64,000 bases of DNA, from positions 2,666,001-2,730,000 of the forward strand of contig OW818656.1 of the NCBI GenBank assembly GCA_942492965.1. The letters run 5' to 3'. How positions within the stretch are numbered: position 1 is the stretch's first letter; each line of letters opens with the position of its first letter. The DNA is from Sphingosinicella sp942492965. GTDB taxonomy: Bacteria; Pseudomonadota; Alphaproteobacteria; Sphingomonadales; Sphingomonadaceae. This document shows, one piece after another, positions 56,940-64,000 of the stretch. The notes beneath the pieces are model-generated. The model saw nothing but the letters and a program-made list of their open reading frames with translations. It ran no database searches and had not been told where the DNA came from. Position numbers and translations under genes: made by a program.

Positions 56940-57523
56940 GCCTCAACCAGCTGTGCGAACGCCAGCGCGCGGTGGCTCATCGCGTGCTTCGCCTGGGGCT
57001 CCATCTCGCCGAAGCTGATCGTGTGCCCCTCGGGCACGAACATCGGATCATAGCCGAAGCCCTGGTCACCGCGCGGCGGCCACACGAGCGTGCCGTGCAC
57101 ATGGCCCTCGAACGTCTCGACGTGCCCGTCCGGCCACGCCAGCGACAGCGCGCAGGTGAAGTGCGCGCTGCGATCCTCGGCATCGCCGAGCGCGTCGTGC
57201 ACCTTGCGCATCGCGAGCGCGAAGTCCTTCTCCGGCCCCGCCCAGCGCGCCGAATAGATGCCGGGATCGCCGCCGAGTGCGTGCACCGAAAGCCCCGAAT
57301 CGTCGGCAAGCGCCGGCAGCCCCGATGCGCGCGCGGCGGCGAGCGCCTTCAGCTCGGCATTGCCGCGAAACGTCGTTTCCGTCTCCTCCGGCTCAGGCAG
57401 CCCCGCATCCCCCGCCGACACCGGCTCGATACCGAAGGGCGCCAGCAAGTCGCGGATTTCCCGCACCTTGCCGGGGTTGTGGCTCGCTACGATCAGCGTG
57501 CCGGGGAGGAGCTTTCGCGCCAT
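56927..57523 (-). CDS. rdgB: RdgB/HAM1 non-canonical purine NTP pyrophosphatase
   Basis: 198 residues; removes ITP, dITP and XTP. ASHNPGKVREI near the N-terminus, ALADDSGLSVHALGGDPGIYSARW and GFGYDPMFVP are the family signatures. The start at 57523 gives MARKLLPGTL. It lies four bases after rph, the common rph-rdgB-hemW order. Confidence 0.95.
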   Translation of the reverse strand: MARKLLPGTLIVASHNPGKVREIRDLLAPFGIEPVSAGDAGLPEPEETETTFRGNAELKALAAARASGLPALADDSGLSVHALGGDPGIYSARWAGPEKDFALAMRKVHDALGDAEDRSAHFTCALSLAWPDGHVETFEGHVHGTLVWPPRGDQGFGYDPMFVPEGHTISFGEMEPQAKHAMSHRALAFAQLVEACLK

Positions 57524-57527
57524 GCCC

Positions 57528-58244
57528 CTAGCGCCCCGTCGCCTTCGCCTGCGCCGCGTAGATCTTGCCGCAGCCGATGCGCGCGAGGCGGAGCATCCGC
57601 AGAAGCGTCTCTTCGTCAAACGGGTCGCGCTCGGCGGTGCCCTGCACCTCCACGATGCCGCCCTTGTCGGTCATCACGAAATTGGCGTCGGTCTCGGCGG
57701 CCGAATCCTCGGGGTAGTCGAGGTCGAGCACTGCCGTGCCCTCGTAGACGCCGCAGCTGATTGCGCCGACCTGCGCGCGAATGGGGTCCACCGTCAGCAG
57801 CCCGTCGGCCATCAGCTTGTCGACCGCGATGCGCAGCGCCACCCAGGCGCCCGAAATCGCCGCCGTGCGCGTGCCGCCGTCGGCCTGCAGCACGTCGCAG
57901 TCGATGGTGATCTGCCGCTCGCCGAGCGCCTTCAGGTCCACGATCGTGCGCAGCGAGCGGCCGATCAGGCGCTGGATTTCCTGAGTGCGTCCGGATTGCT
58001 TGCCCTTCGCCGCCTCGCGCGAACCGCGCGTGTGCGTGGCGCGGGGCAGCATTCCGTATTCCGCCGTCACCCAGCCTTCGCCCTTGCCGCGCAGGAACGG
58101 CGGCACGCGCTCTTCCAGGCTCGCGGTCACCAGAACATGCGTGTCGCCGAACTTCACGAGGCACGATCCTTCGGCGTGGCGCGAGAAGCCGGGGATCATT
58201 TCGATGGTGCGCATCTCGTCGGGCGCGCGGCCGGAAGGTCGCAT
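57528..58244 (-). CDS. rph: Ribonuclease PH
   Basis: 238 residues; phosphorolytic 3'-5' exoribonuclease that trims tRNA ends. MRPSGRAPDEMR, GSCLVKFGDTHVLVTASLEE, RGKGEGWVTAEYGMLPRAT and CDVLQADGGTRTAAISGA are all standard. Length is normal. It diverges from hrcA with a 108-base gap that holds the hrcA promoter. Confidence 0.96.
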   Translation of the reverse strand: MRPSGRAPDEMRTIEMIPGFSRHAEGSCLVKFGDTHVLVTASLEERVPPFLRGKGEGWVTAEYGMLPRATHTRGSREAAKGKQSGRTQEIQRLIGRSLRTIVDLKALGERQITIDCDVLQADGGTRTAAISGAWVALRIAVDKLMADGLLTVDPIRAQVGAISCGVYEGTAVLDLDYPEDSAAETDANFVMTDKGGIVEVQGTAERDPFDEETLLRMLRLARIGCGKIYAAQAKATGR

Positions 58245-58314
58245 GAAAACTCCTGTACGGGGGAATGGGTTCTGCCGCGCCGTGTACCGGCTCGCGCCAC
58301 CGGGGTCCAGATCA

Positions 58315-58346
58315 CTTGAGAGGGGCGGCGCGCCACCCTACATTGC
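58315..58346 (+). promoter_or_regulatory. Sigma32-like heat-shock promoter of hrcA-grpE
   Basis: CTTG at 58315-58318, 18 bases, then CCTACATTG at 58337-58345, fitting the alphaproteobacterial RpoH pattern CTTG-N17/18-CYTATNTNNG except at one position. The same bases can be read as a sigma70 promoter (TTGAGA, 17 bases, TACATT). The start point would fall within a few bases of the hrcA ATG, giving a nearly leaderless message. Confidence 0.55.
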
Positions 58347-58352
58347 GTCACG

Positions 58353-59405
58353 ATGACGAGCGGTCCAACCATATCAGAGCTTTCCGACCGCGCGCGCGCC
58401 GTGTTTCGGCAGGTGGTCGAGGAATATATCGCCTCGGGCACGCCGGTCGGTTCGAAGACGCTCGCGACGCGCGCCGACAGTCTCGGTCTTTCGTCCGCCT
58501 CGATCCGCAGCGTGCTCCACGATCTGGAGCGCGTCGGCCTGCTCGGCAGCCCGCACACCTCGGCGGGCCGCGTGCCCACCGATTTCGGCCTGCGCCTGTT
58601 CGTCGACGGCATGATGCAGGCGAGCGAGGCGGGGGCGGAGGAGCGCGCCGCGATCGAAGCAGGCCTCAGCGCGCCCGACCGCGCCGTGGAGGATGTGCTG
58701 TCGCGCGCGACAGCCGTGCTTTCGGGGCTCTCGTCCTGCGCCGCCGTGGTCATGGTGCCGCGCACCGAGCGCGTGCTGCGGCAGGCGAGCTTCACGGCGC
58801 TATCGCCGACGCGCATTCTCGCGATCCTCGTGGCCGACGACGGCACGGTCGAAAACCGCATCGTCGAACTGGAATATCCGGTGTCCCCGGCGGCGCTCAT
58901 CGAGGCGGGGAACTATCTGACCGCGCGCCTCGCCGGCTCCACGCTCGCCGATGCGGCAGCGCTGCTGAAGCTGGAGATCGAAACCGAACGCGCGCTGATC
59001 GATAGTGCCACGCACGATCTCATCGCGCGCGGCATCGCGAGCTGGTCGGCGGACGATGCCGACCGCGCCGTGCTCATCGTGCGCGGCCAGTCGCACCTGC
59101 TCGATGATGCGGCGGAGGCGGACCTGCAGCGCGTGCGTTCGCTGCTCGCCGATCTCGACGACAAGGTCGAAATGCTCCGCGTGCTCGACGACGCGCGCGA
59201 GGCGCGGGCGATGAAAATCTTCATCGGCTCTGAAAACAAGCTCTTCTCGCTCTCCGGTTCATCGGTTATCGCCGCGCCATACAGCGGCGCCGAAGGCCGG
59301 ATCGTCGGCGTCGTGGGCGTCATCGGTCCCACGCGCCTCAACTATGCACGCATTGTGCCCATGGTGGATTACACCGCCCGAACACTCAGCAGGCTGATAG
59401 GATGA
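58353..59405 (+). CDS. hrcA: Heat-inducible transcription repressor HrcA
   Basis: 350 residues. An N-terminal winged helix (ELSDRARAVFRQVVEEYIASGTPVGSKTL, then SSASIRSVLHDLERVGLL and HTSAGRVPTDFGLR) is followed by a GAF-like effector domain ending in GVIGPTRLNYARIVPMVDYTA. HrcA binds CIRCE operators; no CIRCE inverted repeat is seen near hrcA or dnaK here, so its target is probably groESL elsewhere. It overlaps grpE by four bases. Confidence 0.96.
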   Translation: MTSGPTISELSDRARAVFRQVVEEYIASGTPVGSKTLATRADSLGLSSASIRSVLHDLERVGLLGSPHTSAGRVPTDFGLRLFVDGMMQASEAGAEERAAIEAGLSAPDRAVEDVLSRATAVLSGLSSCAAVVMVPRTERVLRQASFTALSPTRILAILVADDGTVENRIVELEYPVSPAALIEAGNYLTARLAGSTLADAAALLKLEIETERALIDSATHDLIARGIASWSADDADRAVLIVRGQSHLLDDAAEADLQRVRSLLADLDDKVEMLRVLDDAREARAMKIFIGSENKLFSLSGSSVIAAPYSGAEGRIVGVVGVIGPTRLNYARIVPMVDYTARTLSRLIG

Positions 59406-59932
59406 TTGAAGACAACGAAAAGCTGACCCCCGAAGAGATCGCCGCCGCCGAACAGCCGGTGGAGACGCCGGAGGCCGATCCGCTCGCCGAGAAGGACGCC
59501 GAGATCGCCGATCTCAAGGACCGGCTGCTGCGCGCCGTCGCCGAATCGGAAAACGTCCGCCGCCGTCTTGAACGCGAGAAGGCCGATGCGGTCGCCTACG
59601 CCGTCACCGGCTTCGCGCGCGATCTGCTCGGCGTCGCCGACAACCTCCGCCGCGCGCTCGATGCCGCCGCGAAGGACGATGTCGTGGCCAGCCCGCTGCT
59701 CTCGGGCGTCGAAATCACCGAGAAGGAACTGCTGAAGGCGTTCGAGAAGCACGGTATCGCACGCGTCGAAAGCGTCGGCCATAAGCTCGATCCGAACCGT
59801 CACCAGGCGATGCTCGAAGTCGTGCAGGAAGGCGCCGAGCCCGGCCAGATCGTTGCCGAGCTGCAAACCGGTTATGTCCTCAAGGATCGCCTGCTGCGCC
59901 CCGCGATGGTCACTGTTGCAAAGGAAGCTTGA
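59402..59932 (+). CDS. grpE: Nucleotide exchange factor GrpE
   Basis: 176 residues. An acidic N-terminal region and long coiled coil (LAEKDAEIADLKDRLLRAVAESENVRRRLEREK) lead to a C-terminal beta domain with GHKLDPNRHQAML and LQTGYVLKDRLLRPAMVTVAK. GrpE exchanges nucleotide on DnaK. It is coupled to hrcA and to the next gene by stop/start overlaps. Confidence 0.96.
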   Translation: MIEDNEKLTPEEIAAAEQPVETPEADPLAEKDAEIADLKDRLLRAVAESENVRRRLEREKADAVAYAVTGFARDLLGVADNLRRALDAAAKDDVVASPLLSGVEITEKELLKAFEKHGIARVESVGHKLDPNRHQAMLEVVQEGAEPGQIVAELQTGYVLKDRLLRPAMVTVAKEA

Positions 59933-60315
59933 TGGCTGAGCCCGATCCCATCTGCGGCGTGTGGCAGCTCGACCAGTGGGTCGAGTTTCGCGACGGCGAT
60001 CCCTACGTCCTCGATGCGAGCGGGCGCATCTTCTACCATCCCGAGGGTCACGTGAGCGCGATCCTCACGCGGCAGATGGACGGCGCCGATCCGCTCGTCA
60101 TCGCTTACGCGGGCCGCTGGCGGCGCGAGGGCGACGACGTGCATCACGCCGTCGAGCACGCCACTGTCCAGCGCTGGGTCGGCACGACGCTCACGCGCCG
60201 CGTGGTCGAGTTCGACCCCACCGGCGACGGCCGCCTGCTGCTCCGCACGCCCCCCGAAACCAGCCGCTCGGGCGCCGAGTTCTTCCACGATCTGATCTGG
60301 GTGCGCGCGGTCTAG
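59932..60315 (+). CDS. Lipocalin-like domain protein
   Basis: 127 residues. The sequence reads as a small beta barrel: GVWQLDQWVEFRDGDPYVLDASGRIFYHPEGHVSAILTRQ, then YAGRWRREGDDVHHAVEHA and VEFDPTGDGRLLLRTP. This pattern matches the lipocalin-like Pfam family (Lipocalin_5), of unknown ligand. It overlaps grpE by one base (TGATG) and has AAGGA upstream, so it is probably co-transcribed with the heat-shock genes. Confidence 0.65.
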   Translation: MAEPDPICGVWQLDQWVEFRDGDPYVLDASGRIFYHPEGHVSAILTRQMDGADPLVIAYAGRWRREGDDVHHAVEHATVQRWVGTTLTRRVVEFDPTGDGRLLLRTPPETSRSGAEFFHDLIWVRAV

Positions 60316-60435
60316 ACTTGGAGGTTTGCGCTCGGAAAGAGGCGGCAGGTCTATCCGTTCGTGGCATTTGCATTCTTCAGAAGTGTTGACCACGGTGGTG
60401 CCGTAACGGTGGGGTCAGCTTTGTTGGAGGCAAAT

Positions 60436-61107
60436 GTGGCTAAGAGATCCTCCAAACTGTCGAAGAAAGGCTCTCCAGATGCAGGAGAGTTGTACTCATT
60501 GGTCGGCTCAGCACTCTCTTATTGGGAGGGGTCGGAAGATGTTCTCATGGGCCTGTTCCGATGGCTATGTGAACAAACCGAGCCAATAGCGGTTGCCAGC
60601 TACATCAAGGCGCCAAGGGCGGTTCGAGTGTCTATGTTCGACTTGGCACTTGGAATTTATAGGCATCGTTTGACGGATGGAGAGATCGCGCAAATTCGCG
60701 CGGCAACTTCTCGGCTCAATAAACTTTCCGCTGTGCGCAACGAAATTGCGCATGGCCATGTGGCAAATATAAATCATTCTGAACAAATTGGTGATGTTCA
60801 GGAGGTGGTTGCGAATGGGAACTATCTGCTTCCTTCGTTTAACGAGGGAAGTTGGCATGATCGTAGTTTTCGATTTCATCATACAGCAGAAACGATCTAT
60901 GCTTTTCGCGAAGAAGTGCGAGAACATCGTTGGATTATATGGGAGATTCATTTAACTGCATTGGGTAGAGAACAAGAGGAAGATCAAGCTTCTGGGTCTG
61001 AATTCTTTATGCAGCGCAAGATAGCGACGGATATCGCATCACGCCGCATTAAATCCACACAGTGGTCGTACTATCTGCGTCCCACGCAAGATTGGCCCCA
61101 CGAGTGA
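60436..61107 (+). CDS. HEPN-motif protein of unknown function, AT-richer than its neighbours
   Basis: 223 residues from a GTG at 60436 with GGAGG five bases upstream; the frame is open from 60361 but lacks such a site there. It is mostly helical. RNEIAHGH (Arg101, His106) fits the R-x4-6-H signature, with a polar residue after Arg, that forms the nuclease site of many HEPN proteins in toxin, Apea-like and defence families. Base and codon use are clearly less GC-rich than in the flanking genes, suggesting transfer. No antitoxin-like or nucleotidyltransferase gene is adjacent. HEPN membership is inferred from this one motif and helicity. Confidence 0.6.
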   Translation: MAKRSSKLSKKGSPDAGELYSLVGSALSYWEGSEDVLMGLFRWLCEQTEPIAVASYIKAPRAVRVSMFDLALGIYRHRLTDGEIAQIRAATSRLNKLSAVRNEIAHGHVANINHSEQIGDVQEVVANGNYLLPSFNEGSWHDRSFRFHHTAETIYAFREEVREHRWIIWEIHLTALGREQEEDQASGSEFFMQRKIATDIASRRIKSTQWSYYLRPTQDWPHE

Positions 61108-61174
61108 CGGGGATAGGCGTCGGCTTGGCAAGGCCCACGCCAAATTGCTGGATATCGCTGAGGGCGCGAACGCG

Positions 61175-61244
61175 TTTTGATGATCGCCAAATAACAACTA
61201 TCGGCTTTGTTGTTACTGAAATGGGCTTTTGCGATCGTCAAATT
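61175..61244. repeat. Direct repeats flanking an inverted repeat downstream of the HEPN-like gene
   Basis: Two imperfect 18-base direct repeats (TTTTGATGATCGCCAAAT at 61175-61192 and TTTTGCGATCGTCAAATT at 61227-61244) flank AACAAC (61193-61198) and GTTGTT (61209-61214). The stretch is non-coding and AT-richer than average. Confidence 0.6.
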
Positions 61245-61267
61245 GGGGTGGGCGTGAAGCCCACCCC
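61245..61267 (-). terminator. Stem-loop after the OmpA-family gene
   Basis: GGGGTGGGC pairs perfectly with GCCCACCCC around a five-base loop, just downstream of the minus-strand stop at 61276. AATTT follows on that strand. Confidence 0.7.
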
Positions 61268-61275
61268 GGACTGCC

Positions 61276-62154
61276 TCAAATCCCGTCGAGGCCCTTGCTG
61301 ACCAGAATGTTCACCGCAACGCGGCGGTTCTGCGCCTTGCCTTCGGCGGAGTCGTTGCTTGCCGTCGGGTCGGCTTCCGCCATTCCGGTGGGCGTCAGCA
61401 TACGATACGGCTTCCAGCCGCAGGCCTGCTGCAGGAAATTCACGACCCGCGCGGCGCGCTTCTCGCTCAGAACCTGGTTATATTCCTCGCTTCCCGTGGA
61501 ATCGGTGTAGCCGACGACAAGCAGCAGCGCGTTGTCCATCGATTCGGCCTCGCTCGCGGCCGCGCAGAGATCGGTTTTCGCCTGGTCTGACAGCACCGCC
61601 TTGCCGGTATCGAAGTTCACGCTCATCGTGTTTTTCACATTATACTGATCGATATCCGCCACGCGGCCGCGAAGCGCCTCCGTCGCTGCGGACTGCTCGG
61701 CAAAGCGCTGGTCGGTCGCGTTGTGGATCATCGACGCGGTCTTCAGATCCTTGTTCTTGAGCGCCACCTGGCTCGCCACCAGCCCTTGCCCCCACTGCAC
61801 CGTCTTGATGGTGACCGGCAGGCCGTTCAGCAGTGCGTCCAAGGCCAGTTTCTTGCTGCTCGCCCCGAGGAAGCCGCCGCTGGATTTCACCTTCGTCGCC
61901 TCGCTGATGAAAACCGTCTGTTTCGCGCCGCCGGGGATCGTGACCAGCATCTTCTGGTCCTTGCGCGCGGCGATGAAGCCTTCGACATCAGGCCCTTCGG
62001 GCATCCCTGAAAGGTCGGCCGGCGGATAGGCGTTCACATCTATGGACGGGTCGGTCCCGTTCATATCCTGCGGCTGCGCGTGCAGGCTCGCCGGCACCAG
62101 GCTCGTAAACGCAAGCAACAAGAACAGTCTTGGACTTTTGGAAATAATACTCAT
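61276..62154 (-). CDS. OmpA family outer-membrane protein
   Basis: 292 residues with a Sec signal (LFLLLAFTSLVPASLHA). The middle part is a unique beta-rich domain (about 50-130). The C-terminal OmpA domain (about 175-290) contains VVGYTDSTGSEEYNQVLSEKRAARVV with the Asp and Arg that bind diaminopimelate in peptidoglycan. There is no recognisable eight-stranded OmpA barrel, so it may be a periplasmic or lipid-independent anchor. It is transcribed alone and leftward. Confidence 0.88.
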   Translation of the reverse strand: MSIISKSPRLFLLLAFTSLVPASLHAQPQDMNGTDPSIDVNAYPPADLSGMPEGPDVEGFIAARKDQKMLVTIPGGAKQTVFISEATKVKSSGGFLGASSKKLALDALLNGLPVTIKTVQWGQGLVASQVALKNKDLKTASMIHNATDQRFAEQSAATEALRGRVADIDQYNVKNTMSVNFDTGKAVLSDQAKTDLCAAASEAESMDNALLLVVGYTDSTGSEEYNQVLSEKRAARVVNFLQQACGWKPYRMLTPTGMAEADPTASNDSAEGKAQNRRVAVNILVSKGLDGI

Positions 62155-62375
62155 CGCGTTCCTCCTTCAAACTCGACCCATCGACCGCGCGTTGGCGCGC
62201 GTGTCGGCCGATCAGCACTTCCGTGACGCCGTATCCGGCTGCCCGGCTCCACTCCCTGGGAACGTCACGGATGCCTTGCATGTTCGGGCGCATCCTTCGG
62301 GCACAACATTCTGGTTAACGCCAGTATTACGGAGACGTTTCGAGAGTCTCGTGCGGCGAGCCGATGCCGCGTGCC

Positions 62376-62825
62376 CTAAACGATCCCCCGCTCGCCACTC
62401 TCCGCCCGAAACGGCAGCAGCGCATCGTATGTCGCGAGCGGCGGGGTGCCCGGCACGTCGCCGCCCATGCGTTTCACATAGGCGTCGCGCACGATCTCCG
62501 CCTGCTGTTCGAGCCCATAGCCTGAAAAGCCGAGCCCCGCTTTCAGCGGCAGGTAGTCGTAGCGCGCCAGCGGGCCACGCCGCAGGATCAGGTTCACGCC
62601 TTGCTGGTGCTGCCACACGTGTGTGAGCTCGTGGACGATGAGGCCCTGCAGGAACAGCGAGGCGCGGCTGAAATCCTCGCGCCACGAGGCGTTGTTGGGG
62701 TGGAACCAGATGTGCCCGTCGGGCGCCATCACCACCCACGCGGGTTGCAGCCACCACCATTTCGCGCGCCGGATGGTGACGCGCGCGAGATCGATCGCGT
62801 CGCCGAAGGCCCGGCGCGCCATCAT
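62376..62825 (-). CDS. HExxH-motif protein (Vgr-related type), start uncertain
   Basis: At least 149 residues. HELTH at 65-69 within LIVHELTHVWQHQQG resembles a zinc-metallopeptidase motif, preceded by MAPDGHIWFHP. Similar short proteins in sphingomonads are often labelled Vgr-related, without experimental support. The ATG at 62825 follows LTDGER-like codons that look like part of the protein. Upstream there is only a CTG, ATC or ATT before a stop, so translation may begin at a rare codon. It follows the copper chaperone gene closely. Confidence 0.65.
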   Translation of the reverse strand: MMARRAFGDAIDLARVTIRRAKWWWLQPAWVVMAPDGHIWFHPNNASWREDFSRASLFLQGLIVHELTHVWQHQQGVNLILRRGPLARYDYLPLKAGLGFSGYGLEQQAEIVRDAYVKRMGGDVPGTPPLATYDALLPFRAESGERGIV

Positions 62826-62847
62826 GCGCTCGCCGTCCGTCAGCGGT

Positions 62848-63342
62848 CTAATGATGGGTGTGCTCTCCGGCCTTCATTTCTGGCGCGGTTGCGCTCATCG
62901 CGTGAGCGGAAACCGCGACGCGGCCGGCCTTTTCGAACACGAAGGTCAGCTGCACGCGCGAATCGGGCTTGGTGGCGGGCAGGCCGAACACCATCACGTG
63001 CATTCCGCCCGGTTTCAGTTCGATCTTCTGGCCTGGGTTCACCGGCAGGCCGACGAGCGGGACCATGCGCATCACGCCGTTCTCGGCTTTCGTCGCGTGC
63101 AGCTCGAAGCGCGCGGGTTTCGGGCCTTCCACGGCGATCAGCCGGTCCGCCATCGCGCCCGCAGCGATCGTCGCATACAGCGCTGCCGGGCGGCCCGCGA
63201 CGATAGGCAGGCGGATCCAGGCATTGCTCACGATCGGCGTCGGGGGCGCGGCAAGCGCCCGGCCGCCGATCGCTGCCGCCGCGAGCAGCAGCAGCGCCGT
63301 TACACACGCCGCAATTCCAAGGTTTCTGTCGATACGCGCCAC
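62848..63342 (-). CDS. PCu(A)C-type periplasmic copper chaperone
   Basis: 164 residues from a GTG at 63342; a GTG at 63372 is also possible. A signal or anchor helix (about 8-31) precedes the domain. Copper ligands fit H-x10-M-x21-H-x-M exactly: His82, Met93, His115 and Met117. The C-terminus is His-rich (HTHH). Such proteins deliver Cu(I) to cytochrome oxidase. No SenC/ScoI gene is seen beside it. Confidence 0.9.
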   Translation of the reverse strand: MARIDRNLGIAACVTALLLLAAAAIGGRALAAPPTPIVSNAWIRLPIVAGRPAALYATIAAGAMADRLIAVEGPKPARFELHATKAENGVMRMVPLVGLPVNPGQKIELKPGGMHVMVFGLPATKPDSRVQLTFVFEKAGRVAVSAHAMSATAPEMKAGEHTHH

Positions 63343-63472
63343 GATCTTCGATCCTTCGCCAGAGACATCCACGCTCCGCACAAATGCTTCATGCCACAGC
63401 TCGGGGCCTTTGCGCCATGCGGCAGCACGTCCACATCGCACACGCAAATCGCATCGGCGGCGCACCCGCGCT

Positions 63473-63503
63473 CTTGTATGGCGCTGGCGCTGTTCTTACA
63501 TCG
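63473..63503 (+). promoter_or_regulatory. Sigma32-like heat-shock promoter of dnaK
   Basis: CTTG at 63473-63476, 18 bases, then CTTACATCG at 63495-63503. Spacing and sequence are nearly the same as at hrcA. It lies about 95 bases before the dnaK ATG. Confidence 0.6.
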
Positions 63504-63597
63504 CCCGCGTAGATCAACGACGCTGCGGCAAGTCTGCGCAGCGGCGGGATCAATCGTTTGTTCCTGCTTGGAATTTGAAAGAGGAAGCACGGGAGAT

Positions 63598-64000
63598 ATG
63601 GGCAAGGTAATCGGTATCGACCTTGGCACGACCAACAGCTGCGTCGCCGTGATGGAGGGCAGCAAGCCCAAGGTCATCGAGAACGCGGAAGGCGCGCGCA
63701 CGACGCCGTCGATGGTCGCGTTCACCAAGGATGGCGAGCGTCTCGTCGGCCAGCCGGCAAAGCGTCAGGCGGTGACGAACCCGGACAACACCGTGTTCGC
63801 GGTGAAGCGCCTGATCGGTCGCCGTTTCGACGATCCGGTCACCAAGAAGGATATGGCGCTCGTCCCCTATCACATCGTGAAGGGCGGCAACGGCGACGCA
63901 TGGGTGAAGGCCGGCGGCGAGGATTACAGCCCGTCGCAGGTGTCTGCCTTCATCCTTCAGAAGATGAAGGAAACCGCCGAATCCTACCTCGGTGAGACCG
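63598..64000 (+). CDS. dnaK: Chaperone protein DnaK, 3' end cut by window
   Basis: The first 134 residues of Hsp70 are present: GKVIGIDLGTTNSCVAVMEG is the phosphate-1 loop, NPDNTVFAVKRLIGRRFDD follows, and SAFILQKMKETAESYLGE ends the visible part. CGGGAG lies just before the ATG. It has its own promoter region and is about 3.7 kb from grpE, on the same strand. Confidence 0.97.
   Translation, partial: MGKVIGIDLGTTNSCVAVMEGSKPKVIENAEGARTTPSMVAFTKDGERLVGQPAKRQAVTNPDNTVFAVKRLIGRRFDDPVTKKDMALVPYHIVKGGNGDAWVKAGGEDYSPSQVSAFILQKMKETAESYLGET

Noticed and set aside
58245..58352. CIRCE operator upstream of hrcA or dnaK
   Set aside because: I looked for TTAGCACTC-N9-GAGTGCTAA in this gap and at 63343-63597; no such inverted repeat is present.
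60361..60435. Longer HEPN-like protein starting at GTG 60361
   Set aside because: No ribosome site precedes 60361, whereas GGAGG lies five bases before the GTG at 60436.

Overview
The window is high-GC chromosomal DNA from an alphaproteobacterium, most likely of the Sphingomonadales. This is inferred from gene order and family content: TIGR02300/FYDLN-type protein - aroA - cmk - rpsA - ihfB; lapA - pyrF - trpF - trpB - trpA - accD - folC; an F1-only ATP synthase operon (atpHAGDC without F0 genes); a DUF4175/TIGR02302 protein beside lysA; and two sigma32-like promoters of the alphaproteobacterial CTTG-N18-CYTA type. No rRNA, phage, IS element or CRISPR array is visible. One tRNA, Ala(GGC), is present.

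Layout. (1) 1-9262: a surface-polysaccharide locus. An EpsG-like polymerase (cut by the window edge and AT-rich), a GT2, a methyltransferase and two GT4 enzymes run rightward. They meet a leftward operon rfbA-rfbC-rfbD-rfbB-wzz that makes dTDP-L-rhamnose and a chain-length regulator. (2) 9352-16672: tRNA-Ala, then aroA, cmk, rpsA and ihfB, with an iron-storage pair (bfd, bfr) and wecB lying between aroA and cmk. (3) 16759-22705: the lapA-pyrF-trpFBA-accD-folC operon, with a REP-like palindrome between trpB and trpA. (4) 22702-28624: an AmpG-like transporter, a Rieske oxygenase, a dicarboxylate symporter, comM and a small membrane protein. (5) 28643-32488: rpmH-rnpA-yidD-yidC-engB-GST, in which rnpA appears to overlap the whole of rpmH. 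(6) 32485-40200: a TlpA-like lipoprotein diverging from argH-lptM-lysA-DUF4175-galU-hydrolase. (7) 40228-45736: atpHAGDC and a small lipoprotein. (8) 45746-52325: priA and an msrB-msrB-msrA cluster, transaldolase, a DUF484 protein, xerC and dedA. (9) 52327-59405: gshB, yraN, rsmI, an LpoA-like lipoprotein, hemW, rdgB and rph. (10) 58315-64000: the heat-shock genes hrcA-grpE and dnaK (cut by the right edge). Between them lie a lipocalin-like protein, an AT-richer HEPN-like orphan gene, an OmpA protein, an HExxH protein and a PCu(A)C copper chaperone.

Most of the window is housekeeping DNA packed into operons with ATGA or TGATG stop/start overlaps. The best leads are the rnpA/rpmH nested overlap (an arrangement known from Thermus), the isolated HEPN-motif gene with a repeat-rich flank, the paired heat-shock promoters, the paired Fur-like boxes before bfd-bfr, and the palindrome in the trp operon. 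I did not find a convincing new multi-gene system.
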